DNA of 64,000 nucleotides, taken from the NCBI GenBank assembly GCA_963816065.1, contig CAWFJG010000007.1, forward strand, positions 1 to 64,000, in the 5' to 3' direction. A program made the translations under genes and the position numbers. A model generated the notes under the pieces. It ran no database searches, was not told the origin of the DNA, and saw only the letters and a list, made by a program, of their open reading frames with translations. This stretch comes from Roseiarcus sp963816065 (GTDB lineage Bacteria > Pseudomonadota > Alphaproteobacteria > Rhizobiales > Beijerinckiaceae). Positions within the stretch are counted from its first letter, which is position 1, and each line of letters starts with the position of its first letter. This document shows positions 1-8,788 of this stretch, in pieces.

Positions 1-525
1 CGGTGCCAGCTGACGACATGCTGCCCCGCCTTCAGCGGCTGGTCGATGCCCAGGCGCCATGCCCGGCCTCGGTTTATGACGAGCATTTCGATTACGTGGT
101 GTGGAACGAGCCCTACGCCTTGGTCCGGCACGACCCGGGCACGGCTCCCCGCCAGCCGGCGCAACATGCTGTGGATGATGTTCACCAACCTGGTCAACCG
201 CGGCCGCATGGTCCGCTGGGAATCGGCCGCCAGGGCGGTGCTCAGCCAGTTCCGCGCCGCCGCGGCCGGGCGACGTCCCGGCGACCCGCGCTTCACTGAG
301 CTTGTGGAGGCGCTAAGTGAGGCGAGCCCGCAGTTCCGGGACTGGTGGGCCGAACATCCCGTCCGCTACTTCCGGCCCGCGGCGATCGCCGTCGGGCATC
401 CCGAGGCCGGGCTGATCCAGCTTGAGATGTTCCAGCTGCGGCTAGTCGACCAGCCCGGCCTGATCATGGTCGTCCAAGTGCCAGCCAGCAAGACCTACCT
501 GGCGCAAGTTAGATCGCTGCTATGA
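1..525 (+). pseudogene. C-terminal part of an XRE-type regulator with MmyB-like ligand-binding domain (frameshifted, 5' end outside window)
   Basis: The reading begins upstream of the window. Residues matching the MmyB-like ligand-binding domain that follows an N-terminal HTH in many actinobacterial regulators are visible in two frames: a first part up to about base 145 (ending in NEPYALVRHDPG) and a second part from about base 150 to the TGA near 525 (NMLWMMFTN, FRDWWAEHPVRYFRP, HPEAGLIQLEMFQLRL). The shift lies near bases 140-160. The family probably binds a small ligand and represses neighbouring genes; the HTH itself is not in the window. The wording of the motif is close to what I know from Streptomyces-type proteins, not alphaproteobacterial ones, which supports a foreign or chimeric origin for the first 3 kb. 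Confidence 0.6.
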
Positions 526-606
526 ACAACGTGACGGTCAGGAGAGACGGCCAAGTACGTTCGACTAAGACCTCACGCTCGTAGCTGAGGAGTACCGTTT
601 GTCGGC

Positions 607-2953
607 GTGGGAGAGTCCGGGGGAAGCGTCGCACAGATCATCACGGACGCGCTTCAAGCAGAGAAAGTGCCTCATCAGGTGGCAAGCCTGGTCGTTGGCG
701 CGATGCCCGTCACGGGTGATGAAGCCGCCTCTCCCCCGGCCGGGTCGAAGCGGGCGTACCTGAAGACGATCGCCGTCGAGGGGTTCCGCGGGATCGGCCC
801 CGCAGATCACCTCAGCTCCGGCCCGGCCCCGGCCTGACCCTCGTCGTCGGCGCAACGGCTCCGGCAAGTCGAGCTTCGCCGAGGGGCCGAGGTCCTCCTC
901 ACCGGGAGAGCCTGCGCTGGAGGAGCGCGCCGCCGTCTGGCGCGAGGGGTGGCGGAACCTCCACCACTCCGGACACCAGCGCAGTTCAGGGTCCAGCTAA
1001 CCGAGGACGGCGAGCCCGGCACGACCAGCGTCACCAGGGAATGGGCCGTCGGCGCCGCCCTGGACGACGCGCAAGCACGCGTCGAGGCCGCCGGCGTGCC
1101 GCAGCCGCTCACCGCGAAGGGCTGGACCAGGCCGCTCCAGTTGTACCGCCCGTTCCTCTCCTACTCTGAGCTCGGTGCGCTCGTCAGCGGCCAGCCGTCA
1201 AAGATGCATGATGCGCTGCAGGCGATCCTCGGGCTAGATGTTTTGACTGATACGGAACGGACCCTGAATGATTCCCGAAGGTCCGCCGAATCCGAGAGCA
1301 AGCTGGCCAAACAGGGGCTGAGCGCCCTGAGAGCGAAGCTGGCGGAGCACCCCGACGAGCGGGCTCGCGCCGCCGAGAACGCGCTCACCGGCCGGACGTG
1401 GGACCTGGCGGCGCTTGACGCGCTGACCGCCGACAGCGAGGCGGGTGCCGACCGGGGCAGCGGATTGCTCCAGCAGGTGGTGTCTCTTACACTGCCTGCT
1501 CTTGATGACGTGGCGGCGGCCGTGGCCCGGGTCGCCGAGGCACGGTCGGCGGTGGCGTCGCTGGCCGGTACGCGAGCTGACGAGGCGCGGCGCCTGGCGG
1601 CCCTGCTGTCTGCCGCGCTCGCGCATCAGCGCTCGCACGCCGGCGAGCCGTGCCCGGTGTGCGGCGGGCACGTGCTCGACGACGCGTGGGTGACCGCGAC
1701 CGAGGCTTCGATAGCGGGCTTGACGTCCCAGGCGGCGTTGGCCGAGGCCGCGCACGGCGAGGAAGCGGGGGCGGTGCGGGCGCTGGGCAAGGTTGTTCCG
1801 CCAAAGCCGATGGTGCTGCGTGCGGACTTCGGCGGCGAGATCGATGCCAGCGCGGCGGCGGGAGCCTGGGACCGGTGGACGCCACGAGACGTTTCCGCGG
1901 AAACGTTCGCCGCGCTGTCAACTGCCGTCGACGAGTTGCGGTCGCAGGCGGCGGCGGTGCTGCGGCGGCGGGCCAGGCGTGGCAGCCGGTCGCGTACGAC
2001 CTGGCCGCCTGGGCCCGGCAGGCCAGGAAGAGCCAGGACGCGGCGGCTAGGCTCGCCGACCTGCGGAAAGCGATCGACTGGCTGCGGAAGATCGGTGCCC
2101 AGGTGCGGAACGCCCGGCTTGCTCCCTTCGCGCAGGCCGCCGCGAGTCTGGGAGACGCTGCGTCAGCAGAGCCACGTCGAGCTGGGCCGGATCCGCTCAC
2201 CGGCGAGGGCCCGCCGCCGGGTGGCGCTCGACGTGACCGTCGACGGGGTCGAGGGCGCCGCGCTCGGTGATGAGCCAGGGCGAGCTGCACGCGCTCGCGC
2301 TCAGCCTGTTCATCCGCGCGCGACAGCCCCCGAGAGCCCCTTCCGCTTCATCGTGGTCGACGACCCGGTGCAGTCCATGGACCCGGCAGGGTGGACGGGC
2401 TCGCGCGCGCTGCTCAGGCCGCGGCCTCGGCCCGGCAGGTCGTGGTGCTCACGCACGACGACCGGCTGCCTGCCGTGCTCCGCCAACTCCAGCTCCAGCA
2501 ACGGTGGCGGTGACACGACGGGAACGTTCGGTGGTCTCGCTCAAGAAGGTAAACGATCCAGTCTCGCGGTACCTGGACGACGCCCGCACGCTAGCGCGGA
2601 CCGAACAGCTGCCGGCGACGGTGCGGGCGGTTGCCGTGGCGGGGATGTGCCGCGGGGCGCTCGAGGCCGCGTGCGTCGAAGTGGTCCGGTCGCGGGAGCT
2701 GGCCGCGGGAGTGCCGCACGAGTCGGTGGAACGTCAGCTTGAGTCGGCGGCGAACTCCGTGCAGGACATGATGGCGCTGGCACTTTTCGGGTCTGCTTCA
2801 CGGGCCGGTGAGGTGGTGAAGCGGGTGCGCGAGCTGGGCGGTGAGGCATGCGTGCGGGCGTTCTGGGACGCTAAGCAGGGAGTGCCCCGGGCGATTCCGG
2901 CGCCAAGGGGGATCGACAAGGGCGCTGGCCTTGGTTGGCCGGGGTCAGGATGA
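607..2953 (+). pseudogene. SMC/RecF-like AAA ATPase with zinc hook (multiply frameshifted)
   Basis: Pieces of one large ATPase can be followed through several frames. Near 765-880 is the N-terminal strand and Walker A region (YLKTIAVEGFRGIG, then a P-loop reading NGSGKSSFAE after a shift). A coiled-coil-like stretch at 1180-1600 leads to a CPVCGG zinc-hook motif at about 1650, then a second coil. The Walker B part (FRFIVVDDPVQSMDPA) is near 2340-2385, followed by a VLTHDDRLP switch-like motif near 2450 and a C-terminal domain to 2953. Zinc hooks join two coiled-coil arms in Rad50/SMC-like enzymes acting on DNA ends or in phage defence. I count at least five frame changes. The start is uncertain; 607 (GTG) is the first in-frame candidate. 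Codon use and motifs look actinobacterial. No partner nuclease is visible next to it. Confidence 0.6.
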
Positions 2954-3054
2954 TCGCGTGGCGCCCTCGCCCCATCGCCGGCGCCCGCGGGAGAAGTCCA
3001 TCCCGGCCGCGTTACAACCTGGCGACGCTCAATTTCGGGTTTCCCTTTTCGCCT

Positions 3055-3126
3055 GCCTGTTCGTGCCTGATCCAGCCTGTTATTGCCTGTTCGGCGCCTG
3101 TTCCGGAGCCTGTTAAATTGCCTGTT
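3055..3126. repeat. Seven GCCTGTT heptamers in helical phase
   Basis: GCCTGTT (one copy GCCTGAT) begins at 3055, 3065, 3075, 3085, 3096, 3108 and 3120, that is every 10-12 bases, so all copies lie on nearly the same face of the helix. The array sits in a gene-free stretch (2954-3447) between the actinobacterial-like block and the tRNA gene, and is followed by an AT-richer segment (3160-3235) unlike the surroundings. It may be a multi-site protein-binding region or a degenerate tandem repeat. No gene is supported in 2954-3447. Confidence 0.7.
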
Positions 3127-3447
3127 CCGCGCCCGGTTTGGCCCGCAACTGTCAAGTTGCAATTTTGACAACCTTCTGATAGGACATGATTTTACGGAAT
3201 GGCGCGCAAACCGCGAGAAAAATAACGACCTGCTAGCAGGCTGGCCGGATCGTTGGCGACCGACCGAGAGCGAGCGGATCTCGCGCCCGATCGGCTTCCA
3301 GCTTGGGCCCGGCGGGAATCAAGTCCGCGGCCGTCGCTATCCGCGCCAGCGCCGGCGCGGGGCCGTCGAGAGTGGGCGAAGCCGCTCCGCGAGCGTTGAC
3401 CCTGCGCCTCGCCACCGTCTATATCCCCCTCATCCGCATCCACGCGG

Positions 3448-3532
3448 GCCCCTATGGCGGAACTGGTAGACGCGTCCGACTCAAAATCGGATTCCGCAAG
3501 GAGTGCTGGTTCGATTCCGGCTAGGGGCACCA
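3448..3532 (+). tRNA. tRNA-Leu (anticodon CAA)
   Basis: A complete class II tRNA folds here. The acceptor stem is GCCCCTA/TAGGGGC, and the anticodon arm is TCCGA-loop-TCGGA with CAA at 3482-3484. A long variable arm (TCC GCAA GGA) is followed by a T arm GCTGG-TTCGATT-CCGGC and an encoded CCA at 3530-3532. The long variable arm and CAA anticodon identify leucine (UUG codon). It marks the start of clearly alphaproteobacterial-looking DNA. tRNA 3' ends are common integration sites, but I see no second copy of its 3' end in the window. Confidence 0.97.
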
Positions 3533-3628
3533 GTGGCTTCCGACCGCACGTCGCGCGATGATCTCGGGCGTCATCTCGTCGAGGGGCTTGGGCCGCTGTC
3601 GCTGCATCGCAGGACGCGCTGCGCGCCC

Positions 3629-3823
3629 TCAGAACCTGGGCTTGGCCTGAGGCTTGAAGATCGTCAGTTGCCCGTAGCTGTCGATGACGTGCGCCGTAAG
3701 GGCGCTATGAGGCCAGCCTTTTTCGACGACGCGCCCCAATGCGACCGCAGGGCTTTCCGCGACCGTGGGCGTCATACGGACGATGGTGTTCACGTGGTCG
3801 AGAAACTCGATCTGGTACTGCAT
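3629..3823 (-). CDS. Small hypothetical protein (64 aa)
   Basis: A short open frame with an ATG start and ordinary composition, rich in hydrophobic and polar residues (MQYQIEFLDHVNTIVRM at the N-terminus). It has no recognised domain, signal peptide or membrane segment. The start of the sequence (a strand followed by a helix-like segment) resembles small orphan proteins common in Rhizobiales, but this is weak. It stands alone between the tRNA and the SRAP gene. Confidence 0.45.
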   Translation of the reverse strand: MQYQIEFLDHVNTIVRMTPTVAESPAVALGRVVEKGWPHSALTAHVIDSYGQLTIFKPQAKPRF

Positions 3824-3957
3824 GTTGAGCCCACTGCCCGTGCGGCTGCCGCCGCCAGCGCCATCGCGCCTCCCCCGAAGGCAAGTCCGACGGCGGCCGG
3901 CGAGCGGTCGGGCGATCAGCTCCGCCAGCGCGCCTTGTCTATCGCACGCGCCTTTCT

Positions 3958-4003
3958 GGACCGCTAAGGCGACGCGTCATCTTCTCTGAAAACGTCGGGT
4001 TCC
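3958..4003. repeat. Imperfect direct repeat, copy 1 (flanks the SRAP gene)
   Basis: GGACCGCTAAG followed by TCAT, TTCTCT and CGGGTT recurs at 4868-4913 in the same orientation with about a dozen mismatches and a one-base gap. The two copies bracket the SRAP peptidase gene. Function unknown; it could be the remnant of a small duplicated gene end. Confidence 0.5.
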
Positions 4004-4062
4004 CGATGGTCGGCCAGTTCTGCGCTGTCGACGAACTCCGCAAGGCGCCGTAGCCTCCGCGC

Positions 4063-4794
4063 ATGTGTAACCTCTACTCCATCACCAAAGGTCCGCAGGC
4101 GATCCGGGACTTCGTCCGGGCCGTAAGGGACACGACCGGCAACCTCGCGCCGATTCCCGGCGTCTTTCCCGACCATTACGCTCCCATCGTCCGCAACGTC
4201 GAGGGCGGCGAGCGGGAGCTGACGATGGCTCGCTGGGGCATGCCGTCGCCAATCTTCGCGTTGAAGGGCCGGAATTCGGATGGCGGCGTCACGAACGTCC
4301 GCAACGTCGCCTCGCCCCATTGGCGGCGATGGCTCAGCGTCGAGAGCCGCTGCGTCGTCCCGTTCACCTCATTCGCCGAGAACGAACTCCAGCCCGACGG
4401 CTCGCGGCCGCCGGTGTGGTTCGCGCTCGACGAGAGCCGGCCGCTCGCCTTCTTCGCCGGCGTCTGGACGCGCTGGACCTCGGTCAGAAAGGTCAAAGAG
4501 GGCGAGACGACCAATGACGTGTTTGCCTTCTTGACGACGGAGCCGAACGCGATCGTTGCGCCGGTCCACGCCAAGGCGATGCCCGTCGTCCTCACGACGC
4601 CGGAACAAGTCGACCTCTGGATGACGGCGCCGGCGAAGGATGCGCTGACGCTACAACGCCCGCTGGCCGACGAGGCGCTGCGAATCGTGGCGCGCGGGCA
4701 GAAGTCGGACGGCCTGCCGGAGGATCAGCGTTTGGCGTTGGCGGCGACCTCGAAACCGCTACCGCCGCCAGCGCCGGCCCTAGACTTCCCCTAA
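4063..4794 (+). CDS. SOS response-associated peptidase (SRAP/YedK family)
   Basis: The SRAP family (HMCES in animals, YedK in E. coli) caps abasic sites in single-stranded DNA by forming a thiazolidine link through the amino-terminal cysteine exposed after Met removal. All key residues are visible: Cys2 (MCNLYS), Asn78 (TNVR), Glu106 (FTSFAEN) and His169 (VAPVHAKAMPVVL). The length, 243 residues, is normal. The ATG is fixed by the need for Cys at position 2. It lies upstream of the Ku/LigD end-joining block, so the region forms a small DNA-damage neighbourhood. No LexA box was recognised. The gene is fully open. Confidence 0.95.
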   Translation: MCNLYSITKGPQAIRDFVRAVRDTTGNLAPIPGVFPDHYAPIVRNVEGGERELTMARWGMPSPIFALKGRNSDGGVTNVRNVASPHWRRWLSVESRCVVPFTSFAENELQPDGSRPPVWFALDESRPLAFFAGVWTRWTSVRKVKEGETTNDVFAFLTTEPNAIVAPVHAKAMPVVLTTPEQVDLWMTAPAKDALTLQRPLADEALRIVARGQKSDGLPEDQRLALAATSKPLPPPAPALDFP

Positions 4795-5383
4795 GGCGGT
4801 GTGGCGGCGGCGGCCGACGAGCGGGACAGCTCTAGCCAGCGCCTCACGCTATCTCCGGAGCGTTGCGGGACCGCTAAGAGGACCCATCATTTTCTCTCGA
4901 ACGCCGGGTTTCTTGACCTTCAACCAGCTTCGTACCCTGCCTCCCGAATGCCAGCTGCCCAAGCGCTTGCAGACAATCCGTCATGGCCCAAGCTCGATCG
5001 CCTCGCTGAACATGATGTCGCAGGCGGGGCGACGAGCGAGCCCAACGTCGCCCGGCGGATTTACAACGGCGGTTCGCGCTTGTCCTGACCGCCGAGGTGC
5101 AGGCGCCCGAAGATGACGACCCGGCGGCGTCCGCCCCGCGTTTCGTCCCAAACGAAGAATGGTCGCTGCGGCGATCCAGGCGGTACGGCACGGCCTCGCC
5201 GTCGAGCGCCGGGATCGTGAAGCGCCGCCCAGCGAGGCCTCGCGGTCCAAAGCTGTTGTTGCTCTCGCCCGCCCTTGCTGAAATCCCGGCGCTGAAATCC
5301 CGATCGGGTCTTGCTTTCGACACATCCGAACAGGAACATTCCAGACGGAGCGACGTTCCCAAGCCGAGCAAGGATGGAAAGCC
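4795..5383. other. Gene-poor 589-bp stretch upstream of ku
   Basis: No gene could be supported. It contains the second copy of the direct repeat (4868-4913) and presumably the promoter of the ku-ligD pair. Short frames on both strands show no recognisable protein family. Confidence 0.5.
4868..4913. repeat. Imperfect direct repeat, copy 2
   Basis: Second copy of the element at 3958-4003 (shared GGACCGCTAAG core), same orientation, about 0.9 kb away on the other side of the SRAP gene. Confidence 0.5.
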
Positions 5384-6229
5384 GTGGCTCAGCCGAGAGC
5401 GACTTGGAAAGGCTACCTGAAGATCGCCGAACTGACGTGCCCGGTCGCCCTCTACGCGGCCGCCTCGTCCTCGGAGCGAATCGCCCTGCACACCGTCAAT
5501 CGCGAGACGGGCCACCGCCTGCATCGGCGATTTGTCGATTCGGTGACCGGAGACCCCGTGCCGCGCGAAGATCAGGTCAGGGGATACCAGATCGGCAAGG
5601 ACGAGTATGTCGTCTTCGAGCCCGAGGAGATCGCCGCGGTCGTTCCGCAGAACGACAAGACGCTGAAGGTGTCCGCCTTCGTGAACGAGACCGAGGTCGA
5701 CGACGTCTATTTCGATCGGCCTTACTACCTCGCGCCCTCCGATCGGAGCGCGACGGGCGCCTTTGGCCTGATCCATGAGGGCCTGGCCAGTTCCCGAGTG
5801 GTCGCAATCGCCGAAGCGGTGCTGTTCCGCCGAGTCCGGACTGTCCTTATTCGGCCTTACGAGAACGGACTGGCGGCGATCACGCTGAACACCGATTACG
5901 AGGTCCGCTCTGCCCGGGAGGCGTTCGCCGACGTGCCCGACCTCGAGATCAAGGGCGAGATGCTCAAGCTCGCCCAGCACATCATTGGCACCAAGCAGGG
6001 CGCGTTCGACCCCAGCGCCTTCCACGACCGCTACGAAGCCGCGCTCGCAGAGCTGGTTCGCGCCAAGCTCGAAGGACGCCGGATCGAGCCGCCGAAACGC
6101 GCCGCGCCGACGCGGTCGTCCGACCTCATGGCCGCATTGCGCGAGAGCGCAGGGATTTCCGCGAAGCCGGAGCAAGAACGAGCGCCGGCGCGCGCGAGAC
6201 GGCCCGCTCCGCGCAAAAAGGCGAGCTGA
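5384..6229 (+). CDS. ku: Ku protein (non-homologous end joining), paralogue 1
   Basis: Bacterial Ku forms a homodimeric ring that threads onto DNA ends and recruits LigD. The N-terminus (ATWKGYLKIAELTCPVAL) and the core (HTVNRETGHRLHRRFVD, then DDVYFDRPYYLAP) are typical of the family; the last ~30 residues are a basic, Ala/Pro/Arg/Lys-rich tail (ARARRPAPRKKAS) of the kind that binds DNA. The length is 281 residues, as expected. The stop is 3 bp before the ligD start, so the two are co-transcribed. A second ku lies on the far side of ligD. The frame is intact. Confidence 0.95.
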   Translation: MAQPRATWKGYLKIAELTCPVALYAAASSSERIALHTVNRETGHRLHRRFVDSVTGDPVPREDQVRGYQIGKDEYVVFEPEEIAAVVPQNDKTLKVSAFVNETEVDDVYFDRPYYLAPSDRSATGAFGLIHEGLASSRVVAIAEAVLFRRVRTVLIRPYENGLAAITLNTDYEVRSAREAFADVPDLEIKGEMLKLAQHIIGTKQGAFDPSAFHDRYEAALAELVRAKLEGRRIEPPKRAAPTRSSDLMAALRESAGISAKPEQERAPARARRPAPRKKAS

Positions 6230-6232
6230 CGG

Positions 6233-8785
6233 ATGGCTTTGCAAACCTACCGCGCTAAGCGCAACTTTTCCGTCACGCCGGAACCCAATCCCGAGTCGGA
6301 GTCGTCCCAGGAAGCCGGAGACCTGTTCGTTGTGCAGAAGCACGATGCGCGGCGCCTCCACTACGATTTTCGGCTGGAGCTCGACGGCGCGCTCAAGAGC
6401 TGGGCGGTCACGCGCGGCCCGAGCCTCAATCCGCGCGAGAAGCGTCTCGCGGTCGCGGTCGAGGATCACCCGATCGAATACGGCTCGTTCGAGGGGACGA
6501 TCCCGAAAGGCGAATACGGCGGCGGCGCGGTGCTCCTCTGGGACCACGGATCCTGGAAGCCGATCGGCGACCCCCATGCAGGTCTCGCCAAGGGCCATCT
6601 CGATTTCGAGTTGCATGGCCAGAAGCTCAACGGGCGTTGGCATCTGGTGCGCATGCATGCGCGGCCGCGCGACAAGCATGAGAACTGGCTTCTGATCAAG
6701 GGCGAGGACGAATACGCACGGCCCGACGACGCGCACGACGTTCTCGAGGAGCGGCCGGAATCGGTCTCGACCGGGAGGGTGATCGACGAGGTTGCGCGCG
6801 ACCAGTCGGCTCAGTGGAAAAGCAACCGGGACGTAGGGAAGGGAAACCAGGGGTCGAAGGCCAACGGCGCCGGAGGGAAGACGCCGAAGCCGCCCGGCTC
6901 CCTCGTCAAACCCGCCTCGCTTCCCGGCGCGCGAAAGGCGCCGGCGCCCGCACTCTTCGAGCCGATGCTGGCGACCCTGGCCGAAAAGCCTCCGGCCGGA
7001 GCGCGCTGGCTGCACGAGGTCAAACTCGACGGCTATCGCACTTTGGCGCGGATCTCGAACCGCAGCGTGCGCCTGATGACCCGCAACGGACTCGACTGGA
7101 CAGCCAAGTTTGGGCCGGAAATCGTCGAGGCGTTCCGAGCCCTGTCCGTACGCGAAGCGGCGATCGACGGGGAACTCATCGTCGACGTCAACGGCGCCTC
7201 GAGTTTCTCCGCCCTGCAGGCCGCGCTCAGCGAGGGGCGGACGGAGCGGCTGGTCTTCTACGCCTTCGACCTCCTTTATCTCGACGGTTACGACCTGACC
7301 GGAACTCCGTTGATCCGTCGCAAGGACGCGCTTCGTGCCCTCCTCGGCGACGGCGCGAGCCCCGTGCGGTTCAGCGACCACTTCGAGGAAAGCGGCGAGC
7401 TCGTGCTGCGGCACGCCTGCCGGTTGGGACTCGAAGGCGTCATTTCGAAAGACCGCGATTCGCCCTATCGCGCCGGACGCGGCCGCAGCTGGCTCAAGTC
7501 CAAGTGTTCGGCGCGGCAGGAGTTCGTCGTCGGCGGCTTCACCGTGTCGACCGCGTCGGCCAAGGCGATCGGTTCGCTTGCGCTCGGCGTCTACGACGGG
7601 CGCTCGCTGCGTTATGTCGGGCGGGTCGGAACCGGGTTCAGCGCCGCAGTCGCCCAAAGCCTCTATGCGCGCCTCGAGGCGATGCGTCAGCCCAACAGCT
7701 CGTTTGCGATCCGTCTGACCGCCGATCAGAGCCGTCAGTTGCGCTACGTCCGACCCGAACTCGTAGCCGAGGTCGACTTCCGGGCCTGGACCGCCGACGG
7801 CTATCTGCGTCACGCCTCGTTTCGCGCGCTGCGCGAGGACAAGCCTGCGGAGGACATCGTGCGCGAAGAGCCGAGATCCGAAACGCAGCCGGGCGGTCAG
7901 AGCCCGGCCACGGCGCTGACCCACCCGGATCGTCTCTACTGGCCGGACGATGGGGTGACCAAAGAGGGCCTTGCGGATTACTATGCCGAAGTGTGGAGCC
8001 GGATGACGCCTTTTGTGGTCGAGCGGCCGCTGGCGCTGGTTCGCTGTCCGGATGGCATCAAGGGTCAGCAGTTCTTCCAGAAGCACGCCTGGAAGGGTCT
8101 CAGCGACGCCATCGTCCTCGCGACCGATCCTGCCGAGCCTGACAAACCGCTGATCGCGATTCGCGATTTCGACGGTCTGGCGGGCCTCGTCCAGGCTGGC
8201 GCGCTCGAGATCCACCCCTGGGGCTCGAGGCTCGCCGACTGGGAACGTCCCGACACGATCGTGATGGACCTCGATCCGGGCGAGGGGGTCTCCTGGCAGA
8301 ACATGATCGACGCAGCGCAGGAAGTGCGCGAGCGATTGGCCGCGAAGGGACTTGCAGCCTTCGTCAAGACCTCCGGCGGCAAGGGGTTGCATGTCGTGTC
8401 GCCCCTGAAGCCGGAGGCCGACTGGCTACAGGTCAAATCGTTCACCAAAGCGGTGGCCGACGCCATGGCCGCCGACAGTCCGAGCCGCTACGTTGCGACC
8501 ATCGCCAAAGCCAAGCGGAAAGGCAAGATTCTGGTCGATTACCTGCGCAACCAGCGCGGCATGACCGCAGTCGCCGCCTATTCGACGCGAGCGCGTCCCG
8601 GCGCGGCCGTTTCGATGCCGATCGAATGGGATGAGTTGGGGTCGGGAATAGGACCCGCGTCGTTTACGGTCGCCAATGCGCCGGCCCGCTTGGCCTCGCT
8701 CGCCTGCGACCCCTGGGCCGATTTTCGCGAGTCGGCCGCGCCAATCGCCGGGCGCAAGGAGCGCAGTCGGAAAGGCGCTCGCTGA
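6233..8785 (+). CDS. ligD: Multifunctional DNA ligase LigD
   Basis: An ATP-dependent end-joining ligase of 850 residues with all three modules. The 3'-phosphoesterase domain is at about residues 30-190 (HDARRLHYDFRLELDGALKS, GSFEGTIPKGEYGGG). The nucleotidyltransferase/ligase domain is at about 235-540, with the adenylated lysine near 264 in EVKLDGYR. The primase-like polymerase domain is at about 560-850, with catalytic aspartates in MDLDPGEGVSW near 680. The order phosphoesterase-ligase-polymerase is the one usual in Proteobacteria; mycobacterial LigD has the polymerase first. The start is 3 bp after ku1 and the end is 3 bp from the convergent ku2. There is no frameshift over 2.5 kb. Confidence 0.96.
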   Translation: MALQTYRAKRNFSVTPEPNPESESSQEAGDLFVVQKHDARRLHYDFRLELDGALKSWAVTRGPSLNPREKRLAVAVEDHPIEYGSFEGTIPKGEYGGGAVLLWDHGSWKPIGDPHAGLAKGHLDFELHGQKLNGRWHLVRMHARPRDKHENWLLIKGEDEYARPDDAHDVLEERPESVSTGRVIDEVARDQSAQWKSNRDVGKGNQGSKANGAGGKTPKPPGSLVKPASLPGARKAPAPALFEPMLATLAEKPPAGARWLHEVKLDGYRTLARISNRSVRLMTRNGLDWTAKFGPEIVEAFRALSVREAAIDGELIVDVNGASSFSALQAALSEGRTERLVFYAFDLLYLDGYDLTGTPLIRRKDALRALLGDGASPVRFSDHFEESGELVLRHACRLGLEGVISKDRDSPYRAGRGRSWLKSKCSARQEFVVGGFTVSTASAKAIGSLALGVYDGRSLRYVGRVGTGFSAAVAQSLYARLEAMRQPNSSFAIRLTADQSRQLRYVRPELVAEVDFRAWTADGYLRHASFRALREDKPAEDIVREEPRSETQPGGQSPATALTHPDRLYWPDDGVTKEGLADYYAEVWSRMTPFVVERPLALVRCPDGIKGQQFFQKHAWKGLSDAIVLATDPAEPDKPLIAIRDFDGLAGLVQAGALEIHPWGSRLADWERPDTIVMDLDPGEGVSWQNMIDAAQEVRERLAAKGLAAFVKTSGGKGLHVVSPLKPEADWLQVKSFTKAVADAMAADSPSRYVATIAKAKRKGKILVDYLRNQRGMTAVAAYSTRARPGAAVSMPIEWDELGSGIGPASFTVANAPARLASLACDPWADFRESAAPIAGRKERSRKGAR

Positions 8786-8788
8786 TCG

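Noticed and set aside
4874..8392. 1172-codon open frame antisense to ku1 and ligD
   Set aside because: It is a shadow of GC-rich coding sequence on the other strand; its translation has no recognisable domain and the sense genes are certain.
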